Shown here: one piece after another, positions 37,562 to 46,497 of the stretch
Layout: each line of letters begins with the position of its first letter
Numbering within the stretch: the stretch's first letter is position 1
Origin: Sulfitobacter delicatus
GTDB lineage: Bacteria; Pseudomonadota; Alphaproteobacteria; Rhodobacterales; Rhodobacteraceae
Assembly: GCF_900102535.1 (NCBI RefSeq)
Contig: NZ_FNBP01000001.1
Location: 434,001-498,000, forward strand
Length of the DNA: 64,000 nt
Direction: 5' to 3'
Notes under the pieces: generated by a model
Database searches by the model: none
Told to the model about the DNA's origin: nothing
What the model saw: only the letters and a program-made list of their open reading frames with translations
Translations under genes and position numbers: made by a program

Positions 37562-38059
37562 CTAAGGCGTAATCAGGATCGGCGTGCCGTCACGCACCAT
37601 CGCATAGATATCTTCGATCTCGTCGTTATCGACGGCGATACAGCCCCAGGTCCAATCGCCTTTTTCCTTCTTCCGCGGGTCTTGTTGCCCGTGGATAAAG
37701 ATATCTCCGCCCGGGCTCTTACCCAAAGCGCGGGCGACTTCAACGTCACGGGCATTTGGATAGTCGATACCTACGGACAGGTGGAAACGACTGTTCGGAT
37801 TGCGACGGTCAATCCGGTAGAGCCCTTCGGGCGTGCGTCCGTCACCTTCCACCGTCTTATGGCCAACGGGCGCGAAGCCAAGCTTGATCCGGTAATCTTC
37901 CAAAACGCGGTTGTGATGCAGGAGCATCATCCGGCGCTGGCCTTTGTTTACGACCACATAGGTCACTTCTGGCCCGTTGTAGCGTTTGAACTTGCTGCTG
38001 CTACATGCGCCAAGCGCCACCAGAGCGGTGCCGCCAAGTATCATCGTCCTGCGTTTCAT
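37562..38059 (-). CDS. L,D-transpeptidase family lipoprotein (YkuD domain)
   Basis: A 165-residue YkuD-type protein. The leader MKRRTMILGGTALVALGAC gives a lipobox (LGAC), so it is probably a lipoprotein. The core is visible as VNKGQRRMMLLHHNRVLEDYRIKLG, FAPVGHKTVEGDGRTPEGLY and DIFIHGQQD, then GDWTWGCIAVDNDEIEDIY with the catalytic Cys. As in the other copy, the Arg after GCI is absent (Ala here). GAGGGCACAATA supports ATG at 38059. It lies 101 bp after the RNA methyltransferase stop on the same strand. Confidence 0.9.
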   Translation of the reverse strand: MKRRTMILGGTALVALGACSSSKFKRYNGPEVTYVVVNKGQRRMMLLHHNRVLEDYRIKLGFAPVGHKTVEGDGRTPEGLYRIDRRNPNSRFHLSVGIDYPNARDVEVARALGKSPGGDIFIHGQQDPRKKEKGDWTWGCIAVDNDEIEDIYAMVRDGTPILITP

Positions 38060-38159
38060 TATTGTGCCCTCGATGCCCCGGCCTTTCCGGCCTTTTGATT
38101 GGCGGTAGCATAAAGCAAAGTTAATTTCATTCAAAAAGAGGTGATCATCGGCATTCGCG

Positions 38160-39383
38160 TCACGCTTCCGGCAATGTCAGACAGGCCGCCAATTCCACAT
38201 GCGAAGACCAGCGGAACTGATCAACAACCTGCACCCATTCGAGGCGATAGCCCGCCGCCACCAAGCTTTGCACATCGCGGGCAAAGCTGACGGGGTTGCA
38301 AGAGACATAGGCAAGACGCGGCACCTGCGCGCGGATGATCTCTGCCACCTGCGCTTCGGCTCCGGCGCGCGGCGGATCAAGTACGACGGCCCGGGCCTTG
38401 GCCAATTCGTCGGGCAGCAGCGGGCGCCGGAACAGATCGCGCGCGGCAGTGGTCACGGGCTTGAGGCCCGAAGCATTGCGCCATCCGCCTTCCAGCGCTT
38501 TGAGCATCTCAGCATCGCCTTCGACGGCATGCACCCGCGCCTTTTCCGCGAGAGGGAGAGAGAAAGTCCCCGCCCCGGCGAAAAGGTCGATGATGTTTTC
38601 CGCATCGCCCACCGCTTCGTTCACAGCCGCCAAGAGCGAAGCTTCCCCGTGACGCGTGGCTTGCAAGAAGGCACCGGGCGGCGGCGTGACCTGCGCTTTG
38701 CCAAACCGCTGTGCGGGCGGCGCGCGCATGGCGATCACCTCATCGTTCCAAGTCAAACGCGCCAATCCGAGCTTTTCACAAGTCTGCGCCAATTGCTGGC
38801 GGAGCGGCCCGTCCAAAGCTTTGCCCTTGGTCACCGCCACGTCGAGACCTTCTTCGGACAGAGTCACGGTAACCGCCAGTTCAGCCTTCCGACTGGTCCC
38901 GATCAGCGCCAGTTCCTCGGCCACTTTCAGTCCCGGCAACAATGTCGGATCAACCAACTGACAGCCCGGTACTTCGATTAGCACATCCGATGCACGGCCA
39001 TGAAACCCCGCCATCGCGCCTTTCTTAGTGCGCCGTGCAGCAAAGGTGGCGCGGCGACGGGACTGTGCGGGCGAGGTCTGGATCGGGCGAAACACTGTTT
39101 CCAACCCATGGGCCGCAAGCGCATTGCGCACGACATCGACCTTCCAATCGGCAACAAAATCATCCGCCGCATGCTGCAGCTGACAGCCACCGCAGGATTT
39201 GAAATGCCGACAGGGCGGCGCGACGCGCTGCTCGGAGGGTGTCACGATACGGACGTCGCGCAATTGCTGGCCTTCGACCTCGCCGCTTACGGTCTCGCCG
39301 GGCAATGTCATCGGGGCAAAGATCGGGCCTTCGGCAATGCCGTCGCCGTGGTGGCCCAAACGCAAGATTTTATGTTCTGTCAT
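38160..39383 (-). CDS. Class I SAM-dependent RNA m5U methyltransferase (TrmA/RumA family)
   Basis: A 407-residue 23S rRNA or tRNA uracil-C5 methyltransferase, RlmD/RumA-like. The 4Fe-4S cysteines are in CRHFKSCGGCQLQH near residue 60-70. SAM motif I reads IIDLFAGAGTFSLPLA, DPPRAGAEAQ holds the substrate-binding motif, and LAYVSCNPVSFARDVQ the nucleophilic cysteine. An N-terminal TRAM-like barrel begins HKILRLGHHGDGIAEG. Which uridine it modifies cannot be told. Its start is 37 bp after the ABC exporter stop. Confidence 0.93.
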   Translation of the reverse strand: MTEHKILRLGHHGDGIAEGPIFAPMTLPGETVSGEVEGQQLRDVRIVTPSEQRVAPPCRHFKSCGGCQLQHAADDFVADWKVDVVRNALAAHGLETVFRPIQTSPAQSRRRATFAARRTKKGAMAGFHGRASDVLIEVPGCQLVDPTLLPGLKVAEELALIGTSRKAELAVTVTLSEEGLDVAVTKGKALDGPLRQQLAQTCEKLGLARLTWNDEVIAMRAPPAQRFGKAQVTPPPGAFLQATRHGEASLLAAVNEAVGDAENIIDLFAGAGTFSLPLAEKARVHAVEGDAEMLKALEGGWRNASGLKPVTTAARDLFRRPLLPDELAKARAVVLDPPRAGAEAQVAEIIRAQVPRLAYVSCNPVSFARDVQSLVAAGYRLEWVQVVDQFRWSSHVELAACLTLPEA

Positions 39384-39420
39384 AGCCTGCCCATAGCGCG
39401 GAGAAAGCTACGGCGAAAGC

Positions 39421-41253
39421 CTATTCCGCCGCTTTGACATCCAGAAAGCCGCCCGACTGCCGATGCCAATAGCGCGCATAGAGCCCGTCTTGCTTCAACA
39501 ATTCGTCATGACTCCCCAGTTCTGCAATGCGCCCCGCATCCAGAACCAGAATACGGTCCATCTCGGTCAAGGTCGACAGCCGGTGAGCGATGGCGAGCAC
39601 GGTCTTACCCTCCATGACCCGGCCTAGCGTCTGCTGAATGGCGGCTTCCACCTCACTGTCGAGCGCGCTTGTCGCCTCGTCCAGGACAAGAATTGGAGCG
39701 TCCTTCAGGATCGCCCGCGCCAGCGCAATCCTCTGCCGCTGCCCGCCGGAGAGCTTCACCCCGCGCTCACCCAAATGCGCGTCGTAGCCGCGGCGGCCTT
39801 TGTGGTCTTCGAGGTCTTGAATAAACTCATGCGCTTCGGCCCGCTCTGCCGCGGCGATAACTTCTTCTTCTGTTGCATCGGGCCGACCATAGAGGATGTT
39901 GTCCCGCGCTGAGCGGTTGAACATCGCGGTTTCCTGCGTGACCATGCCGATATTGCGGCGCAGGCTTTCCTGTGTGACGTCGGAAATATTCATCTTATCA
40001 ATCATGATCTTGCCCTGCTCCGGTTCATAGAGCCGCAAGAGCAGCGCCACGAGTGTCGACTTCCCCGCGCCCGAGGCGCCGACGATCCCCAACTTCTCGC
40101 CCGGTCGAATGGTCAGCGAAATCTTTTCGATCCCGCCCGCCTGCCGCCCGTAAGCAAAACCGAGGTCACGCAGTTCAATCTGGCCTTGGTCAACGACCAA
40201 CTCCCGCGCCTCAGGCCCGTCATCGAGCCGAACCGGCGGGGTCAGTGTGTTCATGCCGTCCTCAATCTCGCCAATATTGGAATAGATCGCCATCAGCGTG
40301 AAGGAAACCCAACCGGTCATCTGCGCGATGCGGATCGCGATTGCGCCAGAGGCAACGATATCCCCTTCGCTCGCCATCCCCCGCTGCCAGAGCAGAATGG
40401 TCCCCCCAAGCAACAGAACGGGCAACAGACCCGCGAGGCTCATCAGGGCCAGCCGGAAACCGGCGGCGAGATAGCCAAACTCCAACGCGCGGCTGCGAAA
40501 GCTCTGCATGGCGCTCAGCGCGGCGCGGTCCTCATGGTCGGCATGGGCAAAGAGCTTCACCGTCTTGATATTGGTGATCGTATCGACCACCTGCCCCGAG
40601 ACCATCGCCCGCGCCCCAGCACGACCTGCGGCCCGTTTGCGCACGCGCGGCAGGAACCAGCGGATCAGGGCGAGATACATCACCAACCAGACCGCAAACC
40701 CAAGCGCCACGCGCCAGTCAATCGCCAGCAGCAACACTACCGAGCCCACAAGCGACGCCAGCGCAAAGGCGACAACATTGATCACCTCTGCCGCCACATC
40801 CGTCACCGCCCGCGCCGCCTGCATCTGCTTCTGCGCGATGCGCCCGGCAAAGTCGTCATCAAAGAAATTGACGTTCTGACCTAGTGTCCAACGGTGCAAG
40901 CGTGACAGCACCAACGGGTTCACATTGGGCTGCACCATGATCGCGTTCGATGCCGACGACAGGCCAAAAAGCACAGGCCGCGCCACAAGGAAGAACGCCA
41001 CCGCCCCCAGCACAAGCACAAGGCTGCTGCCTTCGAAAAACCGCTCCGGTCCCGCGCTCACCGTCGCATCGATGACCCTGCCCAGGATCCAAGCCGTCCC
41101 CGCCTCCATCGCGCCTGCCGCTGCTGATAAAATGGCCGCGAGCCAGAGCACCGGCCAAGCGCCCGCCAAGCACCAACGCATAAAGGCCCCCAGCGTCTGC
41201 GGCGGCGCGCCGTCTGCGGGGTGGAAGGGGTTGATCCAATCGGAAATGCTCAC
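39421..41253 (-). CDS. ABC exporter half-transporter (ATP-binding/permease), second subunit
   Basis: A 610-residue fused transmembrane (about residues 20-320) and ATPase half-transporter. The ATPase is intact: Walker A GASGAGKSTLVALLLR, Q-loop VTQETAMFN, signature LSGGQRQRIALARAIL, Walker B ILVLDEATSALD and switch His IAHRLST. Six membrane spans are expected. With its upstream partner (4-bp overlap) it forms a heterodimeric exporter of the MdlAB/MsbA type. The cargo is unknown. No substrate-binding protein or peptidase domain is present. Confidence 0.94.
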   Translation of the reverse strand: MSISDWINPFHPADGAPPQTLGAFMRWCLAGAWPVLWLAAILSAAAGAMEAGTAWILGRVIDATVSAGPERFFEGSSLVLVLGAVAFFLVARPVLFGLSSASNAIMVQPNVNPLVLSRLHRWTLGQNVNFFDDDFAGRIAQKQMQAARAVTDVAAEVINVVAFALASLVGSVVLLLAIDWRVALGFAVWLVMYLALIRWFLPRVRKRAAGRAGARAMVSGQVVDTITNIKTVKLFAHADHEDRAALSAMQSFRSRALEFGYLAAGFRLALMSLAGLLPVLLLGGTILLWQRGMASEGDIVASGAIAIRIAQMTGWVSFTLMAIYSNIGEIEDGMNTLTPPVRLDDGPEARELVVDQGQIELRDLGFAYGRQAGGIEKISLTIRPGEKLGIVGASGAGKSTLVALLLRLYEPEQGKIMIDKMNISDVTQESLRRNIGMVTQETAMFNRSARDNILYGRPDATEEEVIAAAERAEAHEFIQDLEDHKGRRGYDAHLGERGVKLSGGQRQRIALARAILKDAPILVLDEATSALDSEVEAAIQQTLGRVMEGKTVLAIAHRLSTLTEMDRILVLDAGRIAELGSHDELLKQDGLYARYWHRQSGGFLDVKAAE

Positions 41254-43088
41254 GTCTTATCATCCAATGTCAAAAAGCCGCCGGACTGACGGTGCCAAAA
41301 GGCTGCATATAGGCCGCCTTTCCGCAAAAGCGCGTCATGGCTGCCCTCTTCGACAATACGCCCCTGATCCAACACAAGAATTCGATCCATCTCGGCAATG
41401 GTCGAAAGTCGGTGCGCGATAGCGATCACGGTCTTGCCCGCCATCATGCCATAGAGCGTTTCCTGAATAACCGCTTCCACCTCGCTGTCCAGCGCGCTGG
41501 TCGCCTCGTCCAACAGCAGGATCGGCGCGTCTTTCAGGAACACCCGCGCCAGCGTGATCCGTTGCCGCTGACCGCCGGACAGTTTCACGCCGCGCTCACC
41601 GACCCGCGCGTCATAGCCGCTGCGCCCTTCGGGGTCGGTCAAGTCGAGGATGAACTCATGCGCCTGCGCCTGCTTCGCCGCCGCGATCATCTCAGCTTCG
41701 CTGGCATCGGGCCGACCATAAAGAATATTTTCGCGCACCGAACGATGCAGCAGCGAGGAATCCTGCTGCACCACACCGATTTGCCGCCGCAGACTATCTT
41801 GGCGAACCCGGGTGATGTCCTGCCCATCGATCCTGATCTCGCCTGCCTCGGCGTCATAGAACCTTAGCAACAGCTTCACGAGGGTCGATTTCCCTGCTCC
41901 CGAGCGCCCCACAAGGCCGATCTTCTCGCCCGGTTGTACGGTAATATCGACGCCTTGCACACCGCCACTGCCACGTCCGTAGTGATGGTTCAGACCCTTC
42001 ATCTCGATCCTGCCCGCGGTAAAGGCCAGTGGCGGCGCCTCAGGATGGTCCGTCAATGTGATTGGCTGGGCGATGGTCTCCATCCCCTCGGCCACGACAC
42101 CCAACTCGCGAAAAAAGCTCGACAGCGCCCACATGATCCAACCGGTCATGGCATTAAGCCGCAACGCCAGCGCGGCGGCGGCGGCGACCACGCCGACAGT
42201 CGCCTCACCACCCATCCAAAGCGCAAGAGCCCAGCCGACCACGCCAACGATCAACAACCCGTTCAGGATGGTCAGCACCACATCCATAATAGTGAAAATG
42301 CGCATTTCGCCCTGAAAAGTACGCCGCGCCTCTTCGATAGCTTCGCCGGCGAAATCCACTTCCAGATCGTGATGCGCGAACATCTTGACCGAATGGATAT
42401 TCGTATAGGCATCGACCACCCGCCCCGTCACCTGCGAACGCGCATCTGATGCCGCTTTCGACGCCGGGCCAACACGCTTCACTGTCCAAGCCACCAACCC
42501 GCCATAAAGCACGAGCCAGCCTAAAAGCGGCACTAACAAGCGAATATCCGAGGTGGACAGCAAGATCGCCGCCCCGATCACATAGGCCAGCGAATAGGAG
42601 ATTGCGTCAAAGACCTGAAAGACCACCTCCCCCGCCGCCGGGGGTGTTTGCATGATGCGGTTAGCGATGCGCCCGGCGAAATCATTCTCGAACCAACCGA
42701 CCGATTGCCGCAAGACCTGCCGATGCGCGCGCCAGCGGATCAACGTACCGAAATTCGGCAAGATCGCGTTGTTGAGCAACATGACGTCAAATGCCTGTAC
42801 CAGGGGCCGCAGGAACAAGACGGCCAAGGCGACGAGGATCAACTCGGTCCCATAGCGCGCCCACATTTGCGAGGGATCACTCCCCAGCAGATCGACCAAA
42901 CGGCCCATGTAATAGATCAGCCCGACCTCAATCGCGGCAACGACGATCGCCATTACCCCTGCGAGAGCAAAGACCTTTTTGAACGGCTGAGAATACTCCC
43001 GCATGAAGGGCCAGAGCCCCTGCGGCGGGTCGTCTTTCTCGCGGTAAGACACATAGGGATCGACGAGGTTCTCGAAAAAACGAAACAT
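41250..43088 (-). CDS. ABC exporter half-transporter (ATP-binding/permease), first subunit
   Basis: A 612-residue partner of the downstream gene. It has an N-terminal membrane domain and an intact ATPase: Walker A GRSGAGKSTLVKLLLR, VVQQDSSLLH, signature LSGGQRQRITLARVFL, Walker B ILLLDEATSALD and IAHRLST. Both halves appear catalytically competent, unlike many heterodimers with one dead site. ATG at 43088 is preceded by CCAAGGCCTCCTT, a weak site. The 168-bp region before it holds a tiny ORF and an inverted repeat, so expression may be controlled in the leader. Confidence 0.94.
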   Translation of the reverse strand: MFRFFENLVDPYVSYREKDDPPQGLWPFMREYSQPFKKVFALAGVMAIVVAAIEVGLIYYMGRLVDLLGSDPSQMWARYGTELILVALAVLFLRPLVQAFDVMLLNNAILPNFGTLIRWRAHRQVLRQSVGWFENDFAGRIANRIMQTPPAAGEVVFQVFDAISYSLAYVIGAAILLSTSDIRLLVPLLGWLVLYGGLVAWTVKRVGPASKAASDARSQVTGRVVDAYTNIHSVKMFAHHDLEVDFAGEAIEEARRTFQGEMRIFTIMDVVLTILNGLLIVGVVGWALALWMGGEATVGVVAAAAALALRLNAMTGWIMWALSSFFRELGVVAEGMETIAQPITLTDHPEAPPLAFTAGRIEMKGLNHHYGRGSGGVQGVDITVQPGEKIGLVGRSGAGKSTLVKLLLRFYDAEAGEIRIDGQDITRVRQDSLRRQIGVVQQDSSLLHRSVRENILYGRPDASEAEMIAAAKQAQAHEFILDLTDPEGRSGYDARVGERGVKLSGGQRQRITLARVFLKDAPILLLDEATSALDSEVEAVIQETLYGMMAGKTVIAIAHRLSTIAEMDRILVLDQGRIVEEGSHDALLRKGGLYAAFWHRQSGGFLTLDDKT

Positions 43089-43132
43089 AAGGAGGCCTTG
43101 GAATAAAACGCGCAAAATGACCGGCGCCGTCC

Positions 43133-43169
43133 GCTGACAGAGCCGAAATAGGGCTGTGGTTATGTCAGC
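43133..43169 (-). promoter_or_regulatory. Stem-loop in the ABC exporter leader
   Basis: GCTGACA (43133-43139) and TGTCAGC (43163-43169) are perfect inverted repeats. Inside, AGCC (43141-43144) pairs with GGCT (43152-43155). On the minus strand the stem begins one base after the stop codon of the tiny ORF at 43170-43196 and lies 45 bp before the exporter start. Confidence 0.55.
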
Positions 43170-43196
43170 TTAGCTGAACCAGATCCCACGGTACAT
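43170..43196 (-). CDS. Putative 8-residue leader peptide (MYRGIWFS)
   Basis: ATG at 43196 has a full-strength AAGGAGGTG ribosome site six bases upstream (43211-43203), far better than that of the exporter gene itself. The frame runs MYRGIWFS to TAA, ending at the base of an inverted repeat. Length and position fit a regulatory leader ORF rather than a functional protein. Whether it is translated is not shown. Confidence 0.45.
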   Translation of the reverse strand: MYRGIWFS

Positions 43197-43223
43197 TTCG
43201 CACACCTCCTTGGTAAGGCGTCT

Positions 43224-43252
43224 TGCATAGCCGAAATTGAACGTTTTGTCGA
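43224..43252 (-). promoter_or_regulatory. Predicted promoter of the leader ORF and ABC exporter
   Basis: On the minus strand TCGACA (43252-43247) and TATGCA (43229-43224) are 17 bp apart, just after the cca stop. The predicted start near 43217 would place the leader ribosome site almost at the 5' end. The -10 is a weak match. Confidence 0.35.
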
Positions 43253-43256
43253 CGGG

Positions 43257-44414
43257 CTAGCGCCCGTTCAGCAGGTCTGCATGTGTAAGCGCGAAGCCGG
43301 AATCGATCCACAACTGTTCTAGCCGAGCCAGTTCCTGCCCCAGTTCAGGGCCGCTGAACCGCGGCATCAGGTCTTTTGCTTTCACCGGAAAACGTGCCGC
43401 GGCAGCGATCTCTATCGTCTCTAACACAGCCTTTTCGGGCATCTCCTCTGCCAAACACCCGCGCAAAAGCGCAGCTGCCCGCGCCGCTGCGGCTCCGTGT
43501 CGATAAGCCAACTCCGGCAAGGGAGGTCCCGCAAAACCCTGCTCATGCAGCAGGGCGAGGTACTTCGCATCCGCCTTGCTGAGCCGCAGGCGGTCGCTCG
43601 CCCTCTGCCCGCCCAGCGCGGCCAGCCGGCATAGCCAGTCTGGGGCCAAGCCCAGCGCCTGTTCAAAGTGGACCAACATAGAAATCCAGCGATCTTCGCT
43701 GCCGGGCAACAGTACAGGCAGCACCCCGGTTTGCCGCATCAAAGCCAAAGCCGGTGCGGGATCAGGCGCGCGGTGAAGCTTCTTAAACTCCTGTCCTACA
43801 CGCTCGGCCGATAGCGTCTCTAACCCGTCAAGATTTGACGCAATTGCATCCAGCGCTTCGGCGTCTGGCCCCTCACTCGGGTCGCCATACCAAGCCAAGA
43901 AACGAAAGTAGCGCAGAGTGCGGAGGTAATCTTCCCTGATACGCTGCCCCGCATCTTCGATAAACCGCAACCGCCGTGTCTCCAAATCCGGCAGCCCGCC
44001 CAACGGATCAATCACGCGACCCTCTGGCGTCGCGTAAAGCGCGTTCATCGTAAAATCGCGGCGTCGGGCGTCTTCCGCAATATCCGTAGAAAACGCCACT
44101 ACAGCCCGGCGGCCATCCGTCTCTACATCCCGGCGGAAGGTCGTAATTTCAAAAGGCTTGCCACCCGACACCAGTGTCACAGTGCCGTGGTCGATCCCCG
44201 TCGGCACAGCCTTGACCCCGGCGGCCTTGGCCAGCGCCATGACTGTTTCAGGCAGCGCGTCTGTCGAGAGATCCACATCGCTGTCAGGCAGGCCTAGAAG
44301 CGCATCGCGTACACAGCCGCCGACAAAATAAATATGATGACCACCCTCTTGCACCACGCGGCAGACCCGCTGTGCGTCTTCGTCCGTCAGCCAGCGTGTC
44401 TGGGGAGGAATCAT
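43257..44414 (-). CDS. cca: CCA tRNA nucleotidyltransferase
   Basis: Adds or repairs the 3' CCA end of tRNA. The 385 residues start with the nucleotidyltransferase core: IYFVGGCVRDALLGLPDSDVDLSTDA, with the DxD metal site, FEITTFRRDV, and RRRDFTMNALYATPEGRVIDPLGG, the Class II hallmark. The C-terminal helical part follows. I chose ATG at 44414, which overlaps the Nudix stop by 4 bp (ATGA); earlier in-frame codons extend only into that gene. Translation is likely coupled. Confidence 0.96.
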   Translation of the reverse strand: MIPPQTRWLTDEDAQRVCRVVQEGGHHIYFVGGCVRDALLGLPDSDVDLSTDALPETVMALAKAAGVKAVPTGIDHGTVTLVSGGKPFEITTFRRDVETDGRRAVVAFSTDIAEDARRRDFTMNALYATPEGRVIDPLGGLPDLETRRLRFIEDAGQRIREDYLRTLRYFRFLAWYGDPSEGPDAEALDAIASNLDGLETLSAERVGQEFKKLHRAPDPAPALALMRQTGVLPVLLPGSEDRWISMLVHFEQALGLAPDWLCRLAALGGQRASDRLRLSKADAKYLALLHEQGFAGPPLPELAYRHGAAAARAAALLRGCLAEEMPEKAVLETIEIAAAARFPVKAKDLMPRFSGPELGQELARLEQLWIDSGFALTHADLLNGR

Positions 44415-45007
44415 TTGTTCATGCGAGTTGCCCATGCGCGCAACATACGCGCGGTGGCGCCCCAGATGTAATAGGGGCCGTAGGGAACAGTGTAATAATA
44501 CCGCCGCTGGCCGCGCCAACGTCGGGAATGCACGATGTAATTGCTTGGGTTCAGCACATGGTCGAGCGGCACGCGGAAGACCTCTTCGACCTCGCCGGGC
44601 TCGGGCACCACGGTAAAGTCGCGGGTCACATGGCCTATGACAGGCGTCACGCTAAAGCCTGTCACGGTCTCATGCGCAGGCAGCACGCCCAAGACATCCA
44701 CAATCTCGCTCGGCAGTCCGATCTCTTCGCGGGCTTCGCGCAAGGCGGCGGCGATCACATCTACATCGCCGCCATCTTGTTTGCCTCCGGGGAAAGCAAT
44801 CTGCCCCGGATGGTGCTTCAAAGCTGAAGACCGTTTTGTCAGGATCAGTTCCAACCGCGTCCCGGTATCGACCACCGGGGCCAATACGCCCGCGGGCCGC
44901 AAAGCGCGGCCCTTGGGCAAAGTGACCTCGGGGTTCAGGTCAAAGTCAGAGGATTCCACCCCCGTTTGCGCAAGGGCCGCACGGAAGGATTGGAACCGAT
45001 CGCTCAC
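44411..45007 (-). CDS. CoA pyrophosphatase-type Nudix hydrolase
   Basis: A 198-residue Nudix protein with the CoA-hydrolase signature. The Nudix box is IAFPGGKQDGGDVDVIAAALREAREEIGL, and upstream LILTKRSSALKHHPGQ is the NuCoA motif (LLTxRSxxLRxHxGQ) typical of NudL/PCD1-like enzymes. It likely splits CoA derivatives to phosphopantetheine and 3',5'-ADP. It overlaps cca by 4 bp and follows hslO by 1 bp, so hslO-nudL-cca form one unit. Confidence 0.94.
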   Translation of the reverse strand: MSDRFQSFRAALAQTGVESSDFDLNPEVTLPKGRALRPAGVLAPVVDTGTRLELILTKRSSALKHHPGQIAFPGGKQDGGDVDVIAAALREAREEIGLPSEIVDVLGVLPAHETVTGFSVTPVIGHVTRDFTVVPEPGEVEEVFRVPLDHVLNPSNYIVHSRRWRGQRRYYYTVPYGPYYIWGATARMLRAWATRMNK

Positions 45008-45008
45008 C

Positions 45009-45983
45009 TTATGCCTTGGCCTCGAAGCCGACGCTCTCGGGGTCGAGATCGTAATGTGCGCCGCAGAACTGACAATCGGCGGTTACGCGGCCATCGTCCG
45101 TCGTCATCTTCTCAATGTCGCGCGCCGAATAGATCGACAGGCTCTGGCGTACACGGTCTTCGGAACAGGTGCAGCCAAAGCGCACCGGTTGGGCATCATA
45201 GACCCGCGGTTGTTCCTCGTGAAACAATCGCAGCAATAGATCAGTCGGCGGAACGCTCGGGCCGATCAATTCCAGATCTTCTACGGTGCCGAGCAGGATG
45301 TTAACGCGGTTCCAGTTTTCGGCCTCATCACCCTCAACCAGATCATCTGCTTTCAGCACATCACCCGTACCTTCGCCCGAAGCCGCCAGCGGCGATGCCT
45401 TGGGCATATGCTGCAGCATGATGCCACCTGCGCGCCAATGCTCCGGCTCATCGGGGCCAGAGGATTTGCCAAAGCTCAGCGAAAAGCGGGTTGGCAATTG
45501 TTCAGACTGCGCGAAATAGGATTCCGCACAGGCCGAAAGCGATCCGCCCGCCAGCGGCGTGATGCCCTGATAGGGGGTCATGCCTTTGCCTTGGTCGATC
45601 ATAATCGCGAAATAGCCTTCGCCAATCTGCTCGAACGGTGCCGCGTCTGTCAAGCGATCCGCATCATAGCTGGCATAGGCACGAATACGGGCCGGCTCGC
45701 CATCTTTCTCGGGGCCGTAGTAATCGGTGGCGATCATCCGCACGGCGCCTTTCGACTGCACCTGCAGCGACAGCTTCCAACGCAGCTTGATCGTCTGACC
45801 GATCAGCGCGGTCAGCAAAGCCATCTCGGCGACCAGTGCTTCGACCTGCGGCGGGTAATCGTGCTGTTTCAAAATACCTTCCAACACGCCATCAAGCCGC
45901 GCCACGCGGCCGCGCATGTCGACATTGTCGAGTTGGAAGGGCAGAACGGTGTCGTCCCAGGCGATTTTAGTTCCTTGGGTCAT
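45009..45983 (-). CDS. hslO: Redox-regulated chaperone Hsp33
   Basis: Holdase chaperone activated when oxidation releases zinc from its C-terminal cysteines. The 324 residues contain ITPLAGGSLSACAESYFAQSEQLPT in the core, and the zinc motif in order FGCTCSEDRVRQ and CQFCGAHYDLDP (C-x-C and C-x2-C). Upstream, GATAAGGAAACCCG serves as ribosome site. It is divergent from a Nudix gene across a 76-bp gap, and the first gene of the operon with the CoA Nudix and cca. Confidence 0.97.
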   Translation of the reverse strand: MTQGTKIAWDDTVLPFQLDNVDMRGRVARLDGVLEGILKQHDYPPQVEALVAEMALLTALIGQTIKLRWKLSLQVQSKGAVRMIATDYYGPEKDGEPARIRAYASYDADRLTDAAPFEQIGEGYFAIMIDQGKGMTPYQGITPLAGGSLSACAESYFAQSEQLPTRFSLSFGKSSGPDEPEHWRAGGIMLQHMPKASPLAASGEGTGDVLKADDLVEGDEAENWNRVNILLGTVEDLELIGPSVPPTDLLLRLFHEEQPRVYDAQPVRFGCTCSEDRVRQSLSIYSARDIEKMTTDDGRVTADCQFCGAHYDLDPESVGFEAKA

Positions 45984-46059
45984 CGGGTTTCCTTATCGGG
46001 GGCCGCTTGGCATACCGCGTCTATATAGGGGCGGCAACCCATGGAAAAAGGGGCAGCAG

Positions 46060-46497
46060 ATGATCCGACGCACAGGCCGACCACCACGGCGTGACAAGAC
46101 CTATACACCCCGTCCGGGAGTTTACGCCATCCTGCCGCTACAGAAGCGCTTTCTGATGACGTTGGAAATGGGGTCTCAATCCGAAGTGCAACTGCCCGGC
46201 GGCGGGATCGATCAGGGTGAATCACCCCTGCAAGCCCTGCACCGCGAAGTGCTGGAAGAGATCGGCTGGCGGATCGCACGCCCCCGTAGGCTCGGTGCCT
46301 TTCGGCGTTTCACCTATATGGAAGACTATGACCTATGGGCGCAGAAAATCTGCCACGTCTATGTCGCGCATCCCGTGCGACAGGTAGCCGAACCAAGCGA
46401 GCCGCACCATGCGACCCTCGTCCTGTCCAGCTCCGAAGCACTGGCGACGCTTGCAAACGACGGCGACCGGATGTTTCTGCAACGCTACCTCGGCTAG
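46060..46497 (+). CDS. Nudix hydrolase
   Basis: A 145-residue protein with an intact Nudix box (PGGGIDQGESPLQALHREVLEEIGW at about 47-71). The substrate is unknown: it lacks the MutT-type AGLWEFPGGK context and instead has VQLPGGGID. AAGGGGCAGCAG supports ATG at 46060. Its 3' end overlaps the convergent PP2C gene by 4 bp. It is divergent from hslO. Confidence 0.92.
   Translation: MIRRTGRPPRRDKTYTPRPGVYAILPLQKRFLMTLEMGSQSEVQLPGGGIDQGESPLQALHREVLEEIGWRIARPRRLGAFRRFTYMEDYDLWAQKICHVYVAHPVRQVAEPSEPHHATLVLSSSEALATLANDGDRMFLQRYLG

Noticed and set aside
38060..38159. CCGGCC-TTT-CCGGCC-TTTT as terminator between an RNA methyltransferase and L,D-transpeptidase
   Set aside because: It is mostly a direct repeat; only a 4-bp stem is possible and the strand of the T-tract does not follow a gene end.
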